The position numbers and the translations under genes are program-made. From Streptomyces toyocaensis (GTDB lineage Bacteria > Actinomycetota > Actinomycetes > Streptomycetales > Streptomycetaceae), in the NCBI RefSeq assembly GCF_000725125.1, contig NZ_JFCB01000011.1:124001-188000 (forward strand): a DNA stretch of 64,000 bases, written 5' to 3'. How positions within the stretch are numbered: position 1 is the first letter of the stretch; every line of letters begins with the position of its first letter. This document shows positions 34,176 through 43,500 of the stretch, piece after piece. Below the pieces are notes generated by a model, which searched no databases, had not been told where the DNA came from, and saw only the letters and a list, made by a program, of their open reading frames with translations.

Positions 34176-34714
34176 CCCGACATCGCCCGGACGGAGCCCG
34201 GGCCGTGTCCGGACGGGGCCCGGGAGCCCGGGACGTTCACGGACGGGCCCGGACCCGGCCATGCGCCCACCTCGGGCAGCCCTCGGCTCCATCGATGGGC
34301 AGTCCCAGAGGGCAGTCCGGCCACCAGCGGGGGCCGACCCAGGTCACGCACACCGGCTCGGCTCCAGGGCATTCGGCCCCGGCCGACCGCACGGGCTCGG
34401 GAGTCAGCCCGGTCACGGACCCGGGCCCCAGGGGCCGTCCCGGTCGCGGGGCACGGGCGGGGGTCTTCCCCGTCACGGGACCACCAGGTACCGGCCCGGT
34501 GCGGGTCACCAGCAGGGACCGGCCGGTCGCGGGCCACCACCAGGTACCGGCCCGGCCCCGCGTACCGGCCTCGAGAATTCAGCCCGGCTGTCGGCAGGGC
34601 CCCAAGCGTCGGCCCGGCCACGGGCGACTGCCCGGCCCCAGGCACTCGGCCCGGCCGTCGGCAGGAGCCCCGGGCGGAGCGCCGGGAGGACCAGCCCCGG
34701 CTCTCGGCAGGGGG
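34176..34714. other. Repeat-rich non-coding stretch
   Basis: These 539 bp are built of degenerate GC words (CGGCCCGG, GGTACCGGC, GTCGGCAGG). A 19-bp exact direct repeat lies inside. Open frames run through it on both strands, but none has a ribosome site, a domain or normal codon bias, so I call no gene. Confidence 0.6.
34481..34555. repeat. 19-bp direct repeat
   Basis: CCACCAGGTACCGGCCCGG occurs at 34481-34499 and again unchanged at 34537-34555, within a larger field of degenerate repeats. Confidence 0.8.
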
Positions 34715-35323
34715 CTACGAACCCAGCCCGGTCGTCGGCAGCCCCGTCGGGAGCTTGCCGCCCTCGGCCTTCGTGTACGTCTCGGCACCGAGGCCGCCCT
34801 CCCAGGTGACCTTCAGGGTGGTCCCGTCGACGGAGTCGACCGCGCCCTTCGCCCGGTCCTTGGTCCCGTCGGTGCACGTCAGGCTGATCGTGGAGCTTCC
34901 ACCCCGCTCCCGCGCGGTGCCGCTGCACACCGTGCCACCCGTGGCGAAGAGGGCCGCCTCCTCGCCGTTGATCATCAGGGCAACGGCCTTGCCCTCGGCC
35001 GTGGTGAGCCAGCTGCCCTCCAGCTCGCCCGCCGGGGCACCGTTCGCCCCGGAACCCCCGGTGCCGCCGTCGGCGTCGGTGGTCGCCGTGGCGGACGGGG
35101 TGGGACGCGCCGAGTCGTCCTGGTCCCCGGAGCCGTCCCCGCCGCACGCCGTCAGCGCGAGCGCGCCGGCCAGACCCACGGCCGCGACGGCCACCCGCGC
35201 GCGCCGGGAGCGAGGCCCGCGCGACCCGCGCGGGAGCGGCGAACACGCACCAGCGACTCCCGCGCCCCCGGCGCCCTCCGCGCCCATCGAGCTCACCGAA
35301 GCGTCCGAAGCCTCCGAAGTCAC
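34715..35323 (-). CDS. Secreted lipoprotein of unknown function
   Basis: The 202-residue protein has an unusually long n-region (about 40 residues, ending RSRRAR) before a signal helix (VAVAAVGLAGALALTA) and lipobox ALTAC, Cys near 60. A Gly/Thr/Asp linker follows, then a small beta-rich domain (GSWLTTAEGKAVALMI, SLTCTDGT, TLKVTWEGG) with two Cys that could form a disulfide. The GTG at 35323 has AAGGGGG upstream. A start closer to the signal helix is possible. No partner gene is obvious. Confidence 0.8.
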   Translation of the reverse strand: MTSEASDASVSSMGAEGAGGAGVAGACSPLPRGSRGPRSRRARVAVAAVGLAGALALTACGGDGSGDQDDSARPTPSATATTDADGGTGGSGANGAPAGELEGSWLTTAEGKAVALMINGEEAALFATGGTVCSGTARERGGSSTISLTCTDGTKDRAKGAVDSVDGTTLKVTWEGGLGAETYTKAEGGKLPTGLPTTGLGS

Positions 35324-35471
35324 TGCAAGCCCCCTTGCTGTGGCCGGCCCCGTCGGCCGGACGACCGGAGTCAGCTAACAGGAACCGCCCGCCGCCCGGC
35401 CAGCCCTCCGTGACACACCTCGCACCCTCCGCGGCCCACCCCACCAGAACGGCACACGAGGGAACACAAAA

Positions 35472-35497
35472 GCCCCCGGTTGCGTCTCTAAGGGGGC
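35472..35497 (-). terminator. Intrinsic terminator reading leftward
   Basis: On the minus strand GCCCCC and GGGGGC enclose a 14-nt loop and are followed by TTTTGTG. It has a U tract only in this direction, and no annotated minus-strand gene lies just upstream of it. Confidence 0.55.
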
Positions 35498-35571
35498 GGG
35501 GCGTCGGTAAAGCGTCCGTCAAAGCGGGCACAGCACGACCGTCGGCGCTGTAATCGCAGGAACACCGCGCG

Positions 35572-35598
35572 TGCACGTGCATCTGCCCATGCATATGC
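35572..35598 (+). promoter_or_regulatory. 27-bp element, copy 1 (upstream of DUF397 gene)
   Basis: The element starts TGCACGTGCATCTGCCC and continues ATGCATATGC. It lies 81 bp before the DUF397 start and matches the copy at 36699-36725 (opposite strand) in 25 of 27 positions. It contains repeated TGCA words and a GTGCAT/ATGCAC dyad. Confidence 0.75.
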
Positions 35599-35679
35599 AC
35601 TTGAACAAAGCTATGATCCCGGTCAGTTGACTACTGCATCAATGGCCACACCAGCCAGTGCACCAGCGGGGAGCGACCT

Positions 35680-35964
35680 GTGGACCACGACGTGTACGAC
35701 GGTGACGTGTACGACGGTGCCGACGCGCCCGGCGTGTACAACGGCATGGCGGCCACCGGGCTGGACGGAGTGGCCTGGCAGAAGAGCAGGCACAGCAACT
35801 CGCAGGGGTCCTGTGTGGAGTTCGCCCGGTTGCCCGGCGGAGAGGTCGCCATGCGCAACTCCCGCTTCCCCGACGGCCCCGCGCTCGTCTACACCCGCGC
35901 GGAGATCGAGGCCATGCTGCTGGGCGTGAAGGACGGCGAGTTCGACCACCTGGTCGTCGGCTGA
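35680..35964 (+). CDS. DUF397 protein
   Basis: The 94-residue protein has the DUF397 core (GVAWQKSRHSNSQGSCVEFA, EVAMRNSRFPDGPAL, FTxAE-like YTRAEIEAML). DUF397 proteins pair with WhiJ-type XRE regulators and ATPase-like genes in many Streptomyces loci and are thought to antagonise them. A Tyr/Asp-rich N-terminal extension (DVYDGDVYDGADAPGVY) precedes the core. The GTG at 35680 has GGGGAG upstream. It belongs with the two genes to its right. Confidence 0.88.
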   Translation: MDHDVYDGDVYDGADAPGVYNGMAATGLDGVAWQKSRHSNSQGSCVEFARLPGGEVAMRNSRFPDGPALVYTRAEIEAMLLGVKDGEFDHLVVG

Positions 35965-36103
35965 GACCTTCCGGGCGGGGTGCCCGAGCCCGGGGGCGGA
36001 GGCGGGCGGTCCGCGCCTGCGTGTACGGAGGAAGGGGCCGGAGGCGCCCAGGAGGTGGTGACGCGTGTAGGCCCGCGGCGCGCGGACGGGGCGCGGTGCG
36101 GGT

Positions 36104-36625
36104 CTACGCGCGGCCGGGTCCCGGCCGGTCGGCGGGACGCGGGAGCCGGAACAGCGCCCAGACCACCTTGCCGCTGAGCGCGCCCGCCAGCGGGTGCCAG
36201 CCCCAGCCGTCGCTGAAGGAGTCGACCAGGAACAGCCCGCGGCCGGACTCGGCGGAGAAGTCGCCGGAGTCGCGGGCGACGGGGCTGTCGTCGCTGGGGT
36301 CGCGCACCGCGCACACCAGTCGCTCGCTCCACCGCAGCAGGTGCAGCCGGACCGGCGGTTCCTGTGGTGCCATCCGCGGCGCGCCGGCGGGCAGCGCGTG
36401 GCGCAGGGCGTTGGTGACCAGCTCGGAGACCACCAGGCACACGTCGTCGAAACGGTCGCTCAGGTCCCACTGGTCGAGGGTCGCGCGAGTGAACTGCCGT
36501 GCGTCGCGCACCGCTTCGTAGCGGGCGGGGAGGGCGCAGGAGGCGGCGTCGGAGGCGGCCGCGAGGTTCAGCGGCGGAAGGCCCTGCCGTAACGGCTCGA
36601 GCATGGTCGATCCATTCGTCCCCAT
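36104..36625 (-). CDS. HATPase_c anti-sigma-like ATP-binding protein
   Basis: The 173-residue protein has the GHKL/RsbW fold: N-box VCLVVSELVTNALRHA, a degraded D/G region around VCAVRDPSDD, and the G2-like ESGRGLFLVDSFSDGWGW with Lys-Val-Val-Trp. In Streptomyces such proteins sit beside DUF397 and XRE-DUF5753 genes (the abaA/whiJ-type arrangement). I prefer the ATG at 36625, preceded by CGGGAG at the right spacing, over the GTG at 36634. It is encoded opposite to its two partners. Confidence 0.88.
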   Translation of the reverse strand: MGTNGSTMLEPLRQGLPPLNLAAASDAASCALPARYEAVRDARQFTRATLDQWDLSDRFDDVCLVVSELVTNALRHALPAGAPRMAPQEPPVRLHLLRWSERLVCAVRDPSDDSPVARDSGDFSAESGRGLFLVDSFSDGWGWHPLAGALSGKVVWALFRLPRPADRPGPGRA

Positions 36626-36955
36626 GCGAGGCACTCCCGGGAATTCGCGGTCGTAGCGAGCGGCGGTGGTGCGGGGACCATGGTTTCGGATGCGTACAGC
36701 AGATGCAAGGGCAGATGCACGTGCAGCTGACCGAAATCAGCCTGCCCGTACTGGTTTGTTGGCCAATTTTTCCGTCATCTTCCCGTCCTCTCCTGGCTGC
36801 TCTGCTGTCTCCTCGTTGCTCCGCCCCTGCCCGTTCCGTGCCACTTCCTGAGCGGAAACCTCGGCTCGATTCCGTTTGTGTAACCGGGCGAGTACTGCTC
36901 GAAGTGTTTTAGTGGCAGACTGCGGGCCCTGAAGACGTTGGGGAGGCTGGCGAAC
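36626..36955. other. Divergent HATPase/XRE intergenic region
   Basis: The 330 bp hold the second 27-bp element (36699-36725), a pyrimidine-rich stretch (36770-36830) and a CGAG-TACTG-CTCG near-dyad close to 36890. Base composition is lower in G+C than the genes. A plus-strand frame starting MQGQMHVQLTE overlaps the element; I see no ribosome site for it. Confidence 0.6.
36699..36725 (-). promoter_or_regulatory. 27-bp element, copy 2 (upstream of HATPase gene)
   Basis: On the minus strand it reads TGCACGTGCATCTGCCC then TTGCATCTGC, differing from copy 1 at two positions. It lies 74 bp before the HATPase start and has the same orientation relative to the gene as copy 1. Confidence 0.75.
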
Positions 36956-37816
36956 GTGAGCGCGGGAGAGCCGGGATCGGTGGTGCGGCGCATGCTGCTC
37001 GGATCACAACTCAGGCGACTGCGTGAGGCGCGGGGGATCACGCGCGAGGCGGCGGGCTATTCGATCCGCGCCTCCGAATCGAAGATCAGCCGTATGGAGT
37101 TGGGCCGGGTGAGCTTCAAGACCAGGGATGTGGAGGATCTGCTCACGCTGTACGGCATCACGGACGAGCAGGAGCGGACCTCACTGATCGCCCTCGCCAA
37201 GGAGGCCAACGTCGCGGGCTGGTGGCACAGTTATTCGGACGTGCTGCCGAGCTGGTTCCCGACCTACGTCGGCCTGGAGGGCGCGGCCTCGCTGCTGCGC
37301 GCGTACGAGGTGCAGTTCGTGCACGGTCTGCTGCAGACGGAGGAGTACGCCCGCGCGGTGGTGCGGCGGGGCATGAAGAGCGCGAGCGACGCCGATGTCG
37401 AGCGGCGGGTGGCGCTGCGTCTGGAGCGGCAGAAGTACCTGGTCGCCGAGAACGCCCCCGAGTTCCACGTCGTCCTCGACGAGGCCGCCCTGCGCCGGCC
37501 GTACGGCGACCGCGCGGTGATGCGCGGGCAGCTCCAGCACCTGATCGACGTCTCCGAGCGGCCCAATGTCCGACTGCAGGTCGTGCCGTTCGGCCTCGGC
37601 GGGCACTCCGGTGAGTCGGGCTCCTTCACCATCCTCAGTTTCCCCGAGTCCGACCTGTCGGACGTCGTGTACATGGAGCAGCTGACCAGCGCGCTGTACC
37701 TCGACAAGGCCGAGGACGTGGCCCAGTACGAGAAGGCGCTCAAGGAGCTCCAGCACGACAGCCCGGGTCCGTCGGAGAGCCGGGACCTCCTGCGGGGATT
37801 GCTGCAACTCTCCTGA
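36956..37816 (+). CDS. XRE-family regulator with DUF5753 (WhiJ-like)
   Basis: The 286-residue protein has an N-terminal helix-turn-helix (LGSQLRRLREARGITREAAGY, SESKISRMELGRVSFK) and a C-terminal DUF5753 domain (VQFVHGLLQTEEYARAV, RPNVRLQVVPFGLGGH, YMEQLTSALYLD). WhiJ-type proteins govern development and antibiotic production, apparently with DUF397 partners. The GTG at 36956 has GGGGAGG at 36941-36946. It is the probable ligand of the 27-bp elements nearby. Confidence 0.92.
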   Translation: MSAGEPGSVVRRMLLGSQLRRLREARGITREAAGYSIRASESKISRMELGRVSFKTRDVEDLLTLYGITDEQERTSLIALAKEANVAGWWHSYSDVLPSWFPTYVGLEGAASLLRAYEVQFVHGLLQTEEYARAVVRRGMKSASDADVERRVALRLERQKYLVAENAPEFHVVLDEAALRRPYGDRAVMRGQLQHLIDVSERPNVRLQVVPFGLGGHSGESGSFTILSFPESDLSDVVYMEQLTSALYLDKAEDVAQYEKALKELQHDSPGPSESRDLLRGLLQLS

Positions 37817-37919
37817 GGTTTCCCCTCAACTCGGTTGAAACATCAGTACGATGACGTGCAATCAGACCGCGCGGTCGGTCGGTGTTCTGCTGATGCAGCA
37901 AGGGATCGAGGGGGATCAC

Positions 37920-39380
37920 ATGTCGTCGTACTTCACGGACCTGGCTCAGCAGTACATAGACGGTGAGTGGCGCCAGGGGACGGGCTCCTGGGACATCATC
38001 GACTTCAACCCGTACGACGACGAGAAGCTCGCGTCGATCACGATAGCCACGGTCGACGAGGTCGACCAGGCGTACCGGGCGGCCGCCCGCGCGCAGAAGG
38101 AATGGGCGGCGACCAATCCGTACGCCCGCCGCGCGGTGTTCGAGAGGGCGCTGAGACTGGTCGAGGAGCGCGAGGAGGACATCGCCGAGGCGATCGTCGC
38201 CGAGCTCGGCGGGACGCGGTTGAAGGCGGCCTTCGAACTGCACCTCGCCAAGGAGTTCCTGCGCGAGGCGGTCCACCTGGCGCTGCGTCCCGAGGGCCGG
38301 ATCATCCCCTCGCCGGTGGACGGCAAGGAGAACCGCGTCTACCGCGTGCCCGTCGGCGTCGTGGGCGTGATCAGCCCCTTCAACTTCCCGTTCCTGCTGT
38401 CCCTGAAGTCGGTCGCCCCCGCGCTCGCCCTCGGCAACGGCGTGGTGCTCAAGCCGCACCAGAACACGCCGATCGTCGGCGGCTCGCTGGTCGCGAAGAT
38501 CTTCGAGGACGCCGGCCTGCCCGGCGGTCTGCTGAACGTGCTCATCACCGACATCGCGGAGATCGGCGACGCCTTCCTGGAGCACCCGGTCCCGAAGGTC
38601 ATCTCCTTCACCGGCTCGGACCAGGTCGGCCGCCACGTGGCGACCGTCTGCGCCTCCCTCTTCAAGCGCTCGGTGCTCGAACTGGGCGGCAACAGCGCCC
38701 TGGTGGTCCTCGACGACGCCGACCTCGACTATGCCGTGGACGCGGCCGTGTTCAGCCGCTACGTCCACCAGGGCCAGGTCTGCATGGCCGCCAACCGCGT
38801 CCTGGTGGACCGCGTGGTGGCCGACGAGTTCACCGAGAAGTTCGTCGCCAAGGTCAGGTCCCTCAAGGCCGGTGACCCGCGGGACCCGGAGACCGTCATC
38901 GGCCCGGTGATCAACTCGCGGCAGGCGGACGCCCTGACCGGTGTCGTCGAGCAGGCGCTCGCCGAGGGCGGCACCGCCCTGGTGCGGGGCGCGCGCAGGG
39001 AGAACCTGGTCGAGCCGTCCGTCATCACCGGCCTGCCCGCGGACTCGGCCCTGCTGCAGCAGGAGGTCTTCGGACCCGTGGCCTTCCTCGTCCCGTTCGA
39101 CGGCGAGGACGAGGCCGTACGCATCGTCAACGACACCCCGTACGGGCTCAGCGGTGCCGTGCACACCGGTGACATCGAGCGGGGCGTGAGCTTCGCCAAG
39201 CGGATCGACACGGGGATGTTCCACGTGAACGACGGCACCGTGCACGACGAGCCGATCGTCCCCTTCGGCGGCGAGAAGCACTCGGGCAGCGGCCGGCTCA
39301 ACGGTGACACCATGCTGGACGCCTTCACCACGACGAAGTGGATCTCGGTGCAGCACGGGCGGAGCGGCTTCCCGTTCTGA
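37920..39380 (+). CDS. Aldehyde dehydrogenase (benzaldehyde/vanillin dehydrogenase type)
   Basis: The 486-residue NAD(P)-dependent enzyme has the cofactor loop ISFTGSDQVGRHVA, general base Glu254 in LELGGNSALVVL and catalytic Cys288 in HQGQVCMAANRV. NFPFLLSLK and FGGEKHSGSG are also conserved. This subgroup oxidises aromatic aldehydes, though the substrate is inferred only. The ATG at 37920 is preceded by GAGGGGG; the frame opens earlier. A strong hairpin follows the stop. Confidence 0.92.
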   Translation: MSSYFTDLAQQYIDGEWRQGTGSWDIIDFNPYDDEKLASITIATVDEVDQAYRAAARAQKEWAATNPYARRAVFERALRLVEEREEDIAEAIVAELGGTRLKAAFELHLAKEFLREAVHLALRPEGRIIPSPVDGKENRVYRVPVGVVGVISPFNFPFLLSLKSVAPALALGNGVVLKPHQNTPIVGGSLVAKIFEDAGLPGGLLNVLITDIAEIGDAFLEHPVPKVISFTGSDQVGRHVATVCASLFKRSVLELGGNSALVVLDDADLDYAVDAAVFSRYVHQGQVCMAANRVLVDRVVADEFTEKFVAKVRSLKAGDPRDPETVIGPVINSRQADALTGVVEQALAEGGTALVRGARRENLVEPSVITGLPADSALLQQEVFGPVAFLVPFDGEDEAVRIVNDTPYGLSGAVHTGDIERGVSFAKRIDTGMFHVNDGTVHDEPIVPFGGEKHSGSGRLNGDTMLDAFTTTKWISVQHGRSGFPF

Positions 39381-39393
39381 ACGGGCAGGGCAG

Positions 39394-39415
39394 CCCCCGG
39401 GGCCGTCCCCGGGGG
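39394..39415 (+). terminator. Terminator of the aldehyde dehydrogenase gene
   Basis: A perfect 9-bp stem (CCCCCGGGG / CCCCGGGGG) with a CCGT loop lies 13 bp after the stop and just before the padR promoter. Confidence 0.75.
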
Positions 39416-39418
39416 TCC

Positions 39419-39424
39419 TACGCT
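39419..39424 (+). promoter_or_regulatory. Leaderless -10 box of the padR gene
   Basis: TACGCT is followed by six bases (GGGCAC) and the ATG at 39431. Confidence 0.5.
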
Positions 39425-39430
39425 GGGCAC

Positions 39431-40072
39431 ATGTCAGTGATCCGTCTCCTCGTGCTCGGCGCGGTGCGCCAGCACGGGCGGGCCCACGGCTACCAGGTGC
39501 GCAACGACCTGGAGTACTGGGGCGCGCACGAGTGGTCCAACGCCAAGCCCGGCTCGATCTACCACGCGCTGAAGCAGATGGCCAAGCAGGGCCTGCTGCA
39601 CGCGCACGAGGTCGCCCCGTCCACGGCCGGCGGCCCGCCGCGCACCGAGTACGAGATCACCGAGCAGGGCACCGAGGAGTACTTCCGGCTGGTGCGGGAG
39701 GCGCTGACCGCCTACGACCAGAAGCCGGACGTGCTCTCGGCGGGGCTCGGCTGCATGGTCGACCTCGACCGCGCGGAGGTTCTCGACCTCCTGGAGCGGC
39801 GGGTGCGCTCCATCGGAGAGTGGCGCAGGGCCGTCACCGAGTACTACACGCCCGAGGACGGGCCCGGGCAACTGGGCCACATCGGGGAGATCATGAACTT
39901 CTGGGTCCACTCCGCGGACACCGGCGCCGAGTGGACCCGTGCCCTGATCGAGCGCATCCGGGGCGGCGCCTACACCTTCAGGGGAGAGGGCGAGCCGTTC
40001 GTCGGCGTCCTGGCGGAGGGTGAGGAGAACCCCTACGCGACGGGGGAGCGGCATCCCGGAGACAGTCGCTAA
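39431..40072 (+). CDS. PadR-family transcriptional regulator
   Basis: The 213-residue repressor has the PadR winged helix (LLVLGAVRQHGRAHGYQVRNDL, GSIYHALKQMAKQGLL, RTEYEITEQG) and a C-terminal helical dimerisation region. PadR proteins commonly repress adjacent exporters. Here the gene is followed 74 bp later by an ABC exporter pair, and two AGTCAA-GT-TTGACT-type dyads lie between. The padR stop TAA overlaps the first dyad. The start is leaderless. Confidence 0.92.
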   Translation: MSVIRLLVLGAVRQHGRAHGYQVRNDLEYWGAHEWSNAKPGSIYHALKQMAKQGLLHAHEVAPSTAGGPPRTEYEITEQGTEEYFRLVREALTAYDQKPDVLSAGLGCMVDLDRAEVLDLLERRVRSIGEWRRAVTEYYTPEDGPGQLGHIGEIMNFWVHSADTGAEWTRALIERIRGGAYTFRGEGEPFVGVLAEGEENPYATGERHPGDSR

Positions 40073-40131
40073 TCAAGTTTGACCAGAGGGGAGGACGGGT
40101 ATTACGCTCCTGCTTGTAGTCAAGTTTGACT
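40071..40131 (+). promoter_or_regulatory. PadR-type operators and promoter of the ABC exporter
   Basis: Site 1 (40071-40084, AATCAAGTTTGACC) contains the -35 TTGACC (40079-40084). After an 18-bp spacer comes the -10 TACGCT (40103-40108). Site 2 (40118-40131, AGTCAAGTTTGACT) is a perfect 6-2-6 dyad just past the expected transcription start. A repressor on both would block the promoter. Confidence 0.75.
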
Positions 40132-40146
40132 AGCGAGGGAGTGTCA

Positions 40147-41117
<971 letters not shown>

Positions 41118-41121
<4 letters not shown>

Positions 41122-41879
41122 CCACCTACGCGCTGACCGACTCCTGGACCATGACCCGCCGCGAACTCGCCCGCTGGGGGCGGCAGCCGGTCACGGTCGT
41201 CGTGAACCTCGTCTTCCCGGTGATGCTCCTGCTGATGTTCGGCTACCTGGTCGGCGGCGGCCGGGGCGTGAGCGGCGAGTACCTCGACTTCCTGGTGCCC
41301 GGCATGCTCGCGCTCACGATGGCCTTCGGCCTGGAGGGCACGATGGTCGCCGTCACCCAGGACCTCACCAAGGGGGTCATCGACCGCTTCCGTTCCATGC
41401 CCATGGCCAACGGCGCGGTGCTGGTCGGCCGGTCCGCCGCCGACATGCTCCAGTCCGCGCTCGGCCTGGCGGTGCTGCTCGCCGTCGCCGCCGCCCTCGG
41501 CTGGCGCGTGAACGGCGGTCCCGCGGGCTTCCTGGGTGCCGTGGGACTGCTCCTGCTGTTCCGGTTCGCGATGCTGTGGATCGGCATCCACCTCGCGCTG
41601 GTGGCCGGGAAGCCGGAGCTGGTCCAGGCCGTGCAGATCCTGGTCTGGCCGGTCGGCTTCCTGTCCAACGCCTTCGCCGCGCCCGGGTCCATGCCCGACT
41701 GGCTGGGCACGGTCGTCCAGTGGAACCCCCTGTCCCAGACCGCCACCGCGGTCCGCGACCTCTTCGGCAGCCCCGGCGGGGAACCGGGGCACGTGTGGGC
41801 CGCCGTCGTATGGCCGCTGGCGCTGCTCGCCGTGTTCTTCCCGCTGGCGGTCCGCCGGTTCGCGCGGCTCAGCCGGTAG
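41118..41879 (+). CDS. ABC-2 type exporter permease (DrrB-like)
   Basis: The 253-residue membrane protein has six predicted helices (for instance [36 protein letters not shown]) and the ABC-2 segment [14 protein letters not shown] with LPVQFLSNAF-like [18 protein letters not shown]. The GTG start overlaps the ATPase stop and has AAGGAGG upstream, so the two are coupled. The exported compound is unknown; drugs or lipids are typical for this family. Confidence 0.92.
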
Positions 41880-41885
41880 CCGGGG

Positions 41886-43295
41886 TCAGTGGTGGAAGGC
41901 GGTGGCGGCGTTCCTGTCACGGGTGAGGGGGCGCTGCTGCCGGCGCAGGTCCGGCAGCAGCCGGGCCAGGTCCTCGGCGAACATGTCCGCGAGGTCCTCC
42001 GAGAAGCCGTTGCGGCACACCACCCGCAGCACCGAGAGGTCCTCGCGGTTCGCCGGGAAGGTGTACGCGGGCACCAGCCAGCCGTTCTCCCGCATCCGCC
42101 GGGACACGTCGAAGACGTCGTACGCCGTCACCTCCGGCGCGGTCGTGAAGGCGAACACGGGCAGTTCGTCGCCCCGGGTGAGCAGGCGGAAGTCACCCAG
42201 CGACTCGAGCCGCGCGGACAGGCGCGTGGCCACGTCCCGTGAGGCCCGCTGCACCGCGCGGTAGCCGTCCCGGCCCAGCCGCAGGAACGTGTAGTACTGC
42301 GCCACGACCTGCGCGCCCGGCCGGGAGAAGTTCAGTGCGAAGGTCGGCATGTCGCCGCCCAGGTAGTTCACCCGGAAGACGAGCTCCTCCGGTAGCGCGT
42401 CCGCGTCCCGCCACAGCGCCCAGCCGACGCCCGGGTAGACGAGCCCGTACTTGTGCCCGGAGGTGTTGATCGACGCCACGCGCGGCAGGCGGAAGTCCCA
42501 CACCAGGTCCTCGTCGAGGAAGGGCGCGATCATCCCGCCGGACGCCGCGTCGACGTGCACGGGGATGTCGAGACCGGTGCGCTCCTGGAGCTCGTCGAGC
42601 GCCGCGCACAGGTCCGCGACCGGCTCGTACGACCCGTCGAAGGTGGAGCCCAGGACGCCCACGACCCCGATGGTGTTCTCGTCGCAGAGCTCGGCGGCGG
42701 CGCGCGGGTCGAGGTGGAACCGTTCGCCCTCCATCGGCACCTGACGGGCCTCCACCTCCCAGAAGGCGCAGAACTTGTCCCAGCAGATCTGGACGTTGAC
42801 GCCCATGACGAGGTTGGGCCGGGCGTCCCGCGACGGGTAGCGGTCGACGTTGCGGCGCATCCAGCGCCGCTTCAGCGCCATCCCGGCGAGCATGCATGCC
42901 TCGCTCGAACCGGTGGTCGAACAGCCCACGGCCGCCGAGGGATCGGGCGCGTGCCACAGGTCGGCGAGCATCGCCACACAGCGCCGCTCCAGCTCGGCCG
43001 TGCGCGGGTACTCGTCCTTGTCGATCATGTTCTTGTCCCGGCACTCCGCCATCAGGACCCCGGCCTGGGGCTCCATCCAGGTGGTCACGAAGGTGGCCAG
43101 GTTCAGCCGCGCGTTGCCGTCCAGCATCAGCTCGTCGTGGACCAGCTGATACGCCGTCGACGGCGCCATCGGCGCGGTGGGCATCCGGTGCCTGGGCGGC
43201 GCCTCGGTCATGTCGCCGACCGGGTTCGCCGGCCCCAGGAAGGGGTTGACGGACATGGGGCGCTCGTCGTGCTGCGGGCCTTCGTGGAGCGGCAT
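41886..43295 (-). CDS. gad: Glutamate decarboxylase
   Basis: The 469-residue PLP enzyme turns glutamate into GABA and consumes a proton. GSTGSSEACMLAGMALKRRW-type sequence (TTGSSEACMLAG) and HVDAASGGMIAPF are conserved; the PLP lysine is Lys282 in TSGHKYGLVYPG. The C-terminal end (RDRNAATAFHH) carries the His pair seen at the pH-responsive tail of bacterial Gad. The ATG at 43295 has AGGAGA upstream; the open frame continues left of it. It converges with the ABC permease and diverges from tipA. Confidence 0.93.
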   Translation of the reverse strand: MPLHEGPQHDERPMSVNPFLGPANPVGDMTEAPPRHRMPTAPMAPSTAYQLVHDELMLDGNARLNLATFVTTWMEPQAGVLMAECRDKNMIDKDEYPRTAELERRCVAMLADLWHAPDPSAAVGCSTTGSSEACMLAGMALKRRWMRRNVDRYPSRDARPNLVMGVNVQICWDKFCAFWEVEARQVPMEGERFHLDPRAAAELCDENTIGVVGVLGSTFDGSYEPVADLCAALDELQERTGLDIPVHVDAASGGMIAPFLDEDLVWDFRLPRVASINTSGHKYGLVYPGVGWALWRDADALPEELVFRVNYLGGDMPTFALNFSRPGAQVVAQYYTFLRLGRDGYRAVQRASRDVATRLSARLESLGDFRLLTRGDELPVFAFTTAPEVTAYDVFDVSRRMRENGWLVPAYTFPANREDLSVLRVVCRNGFSEDLADMFAEDLARLLPDLRRQQRPLTRDRNAATAFHH

Positions 43296-43441
43296 GGGTG
43301 TCTCCTGGTCTCGGGAACGACGGGGGTGAGGAAAGTCGCCGTCCAGCTCCGTGCCGGCCGAGCGGGCCATGCCGATGGCGGCGAGCACGACGGACACGCA
43401 CAGCACGATAAAGGGACGAGGCGGACAAATCAGGAACCTGC

Positions 43442-43472
43442 TTGCACCTCACGCGGCGTGAGGACCCAGGCT
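43442..43472 (+). promoter_or_regulatory. tipA promoter with MerR-type operator
   Basis: TTGCAC (-35) and CAGGCT (-10, 43467-43472) are separated by the 19-bp spacer typical of MerR-activated promoters. The spacer region contains the perfect dyad CCTCACGC-G-GCGTGAGG (43447-43463). This closely resembles the known thiostrepton-inducible tipA promoter. Confidence 0.85.
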
Positions 43473-43500
43473 GGAGCACGGAAACCGGAAAGGAGCGGAA

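Larger units (their letters stand above)
35324..35679. other. Intergenic region before the DUF397 gene
   Basis: The 356 bp hold a leftward terminator (35472-35497), the first copy of a 27-bp element (35572-35598) and relatively A+T-rich promoter-like sequence (TTGAACAAAG at 35601). A minus-strand frame starting near 35600 with MHMHGQMHVHA is an effect of the element and is not called. Confidence 0.6.

Noticed and set aside
34261..35413. Plus-strand frame over the lipoprotein gene and repeat field
   Set aside because: Low-complexity Pro/Gly/Arg composition, and the minus-strand lipoprotein has a clear signal peptide and ribosome site.
35590..36910. Small ORFs MHMHGQMHVHA and MQGQMHVQLTE starting in the 27-bp elements
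   Set aside because: Their similarity is explained by the shared DNA element; neither has a ribosome site and they lie on opposite strands relative to the expected transcripts.
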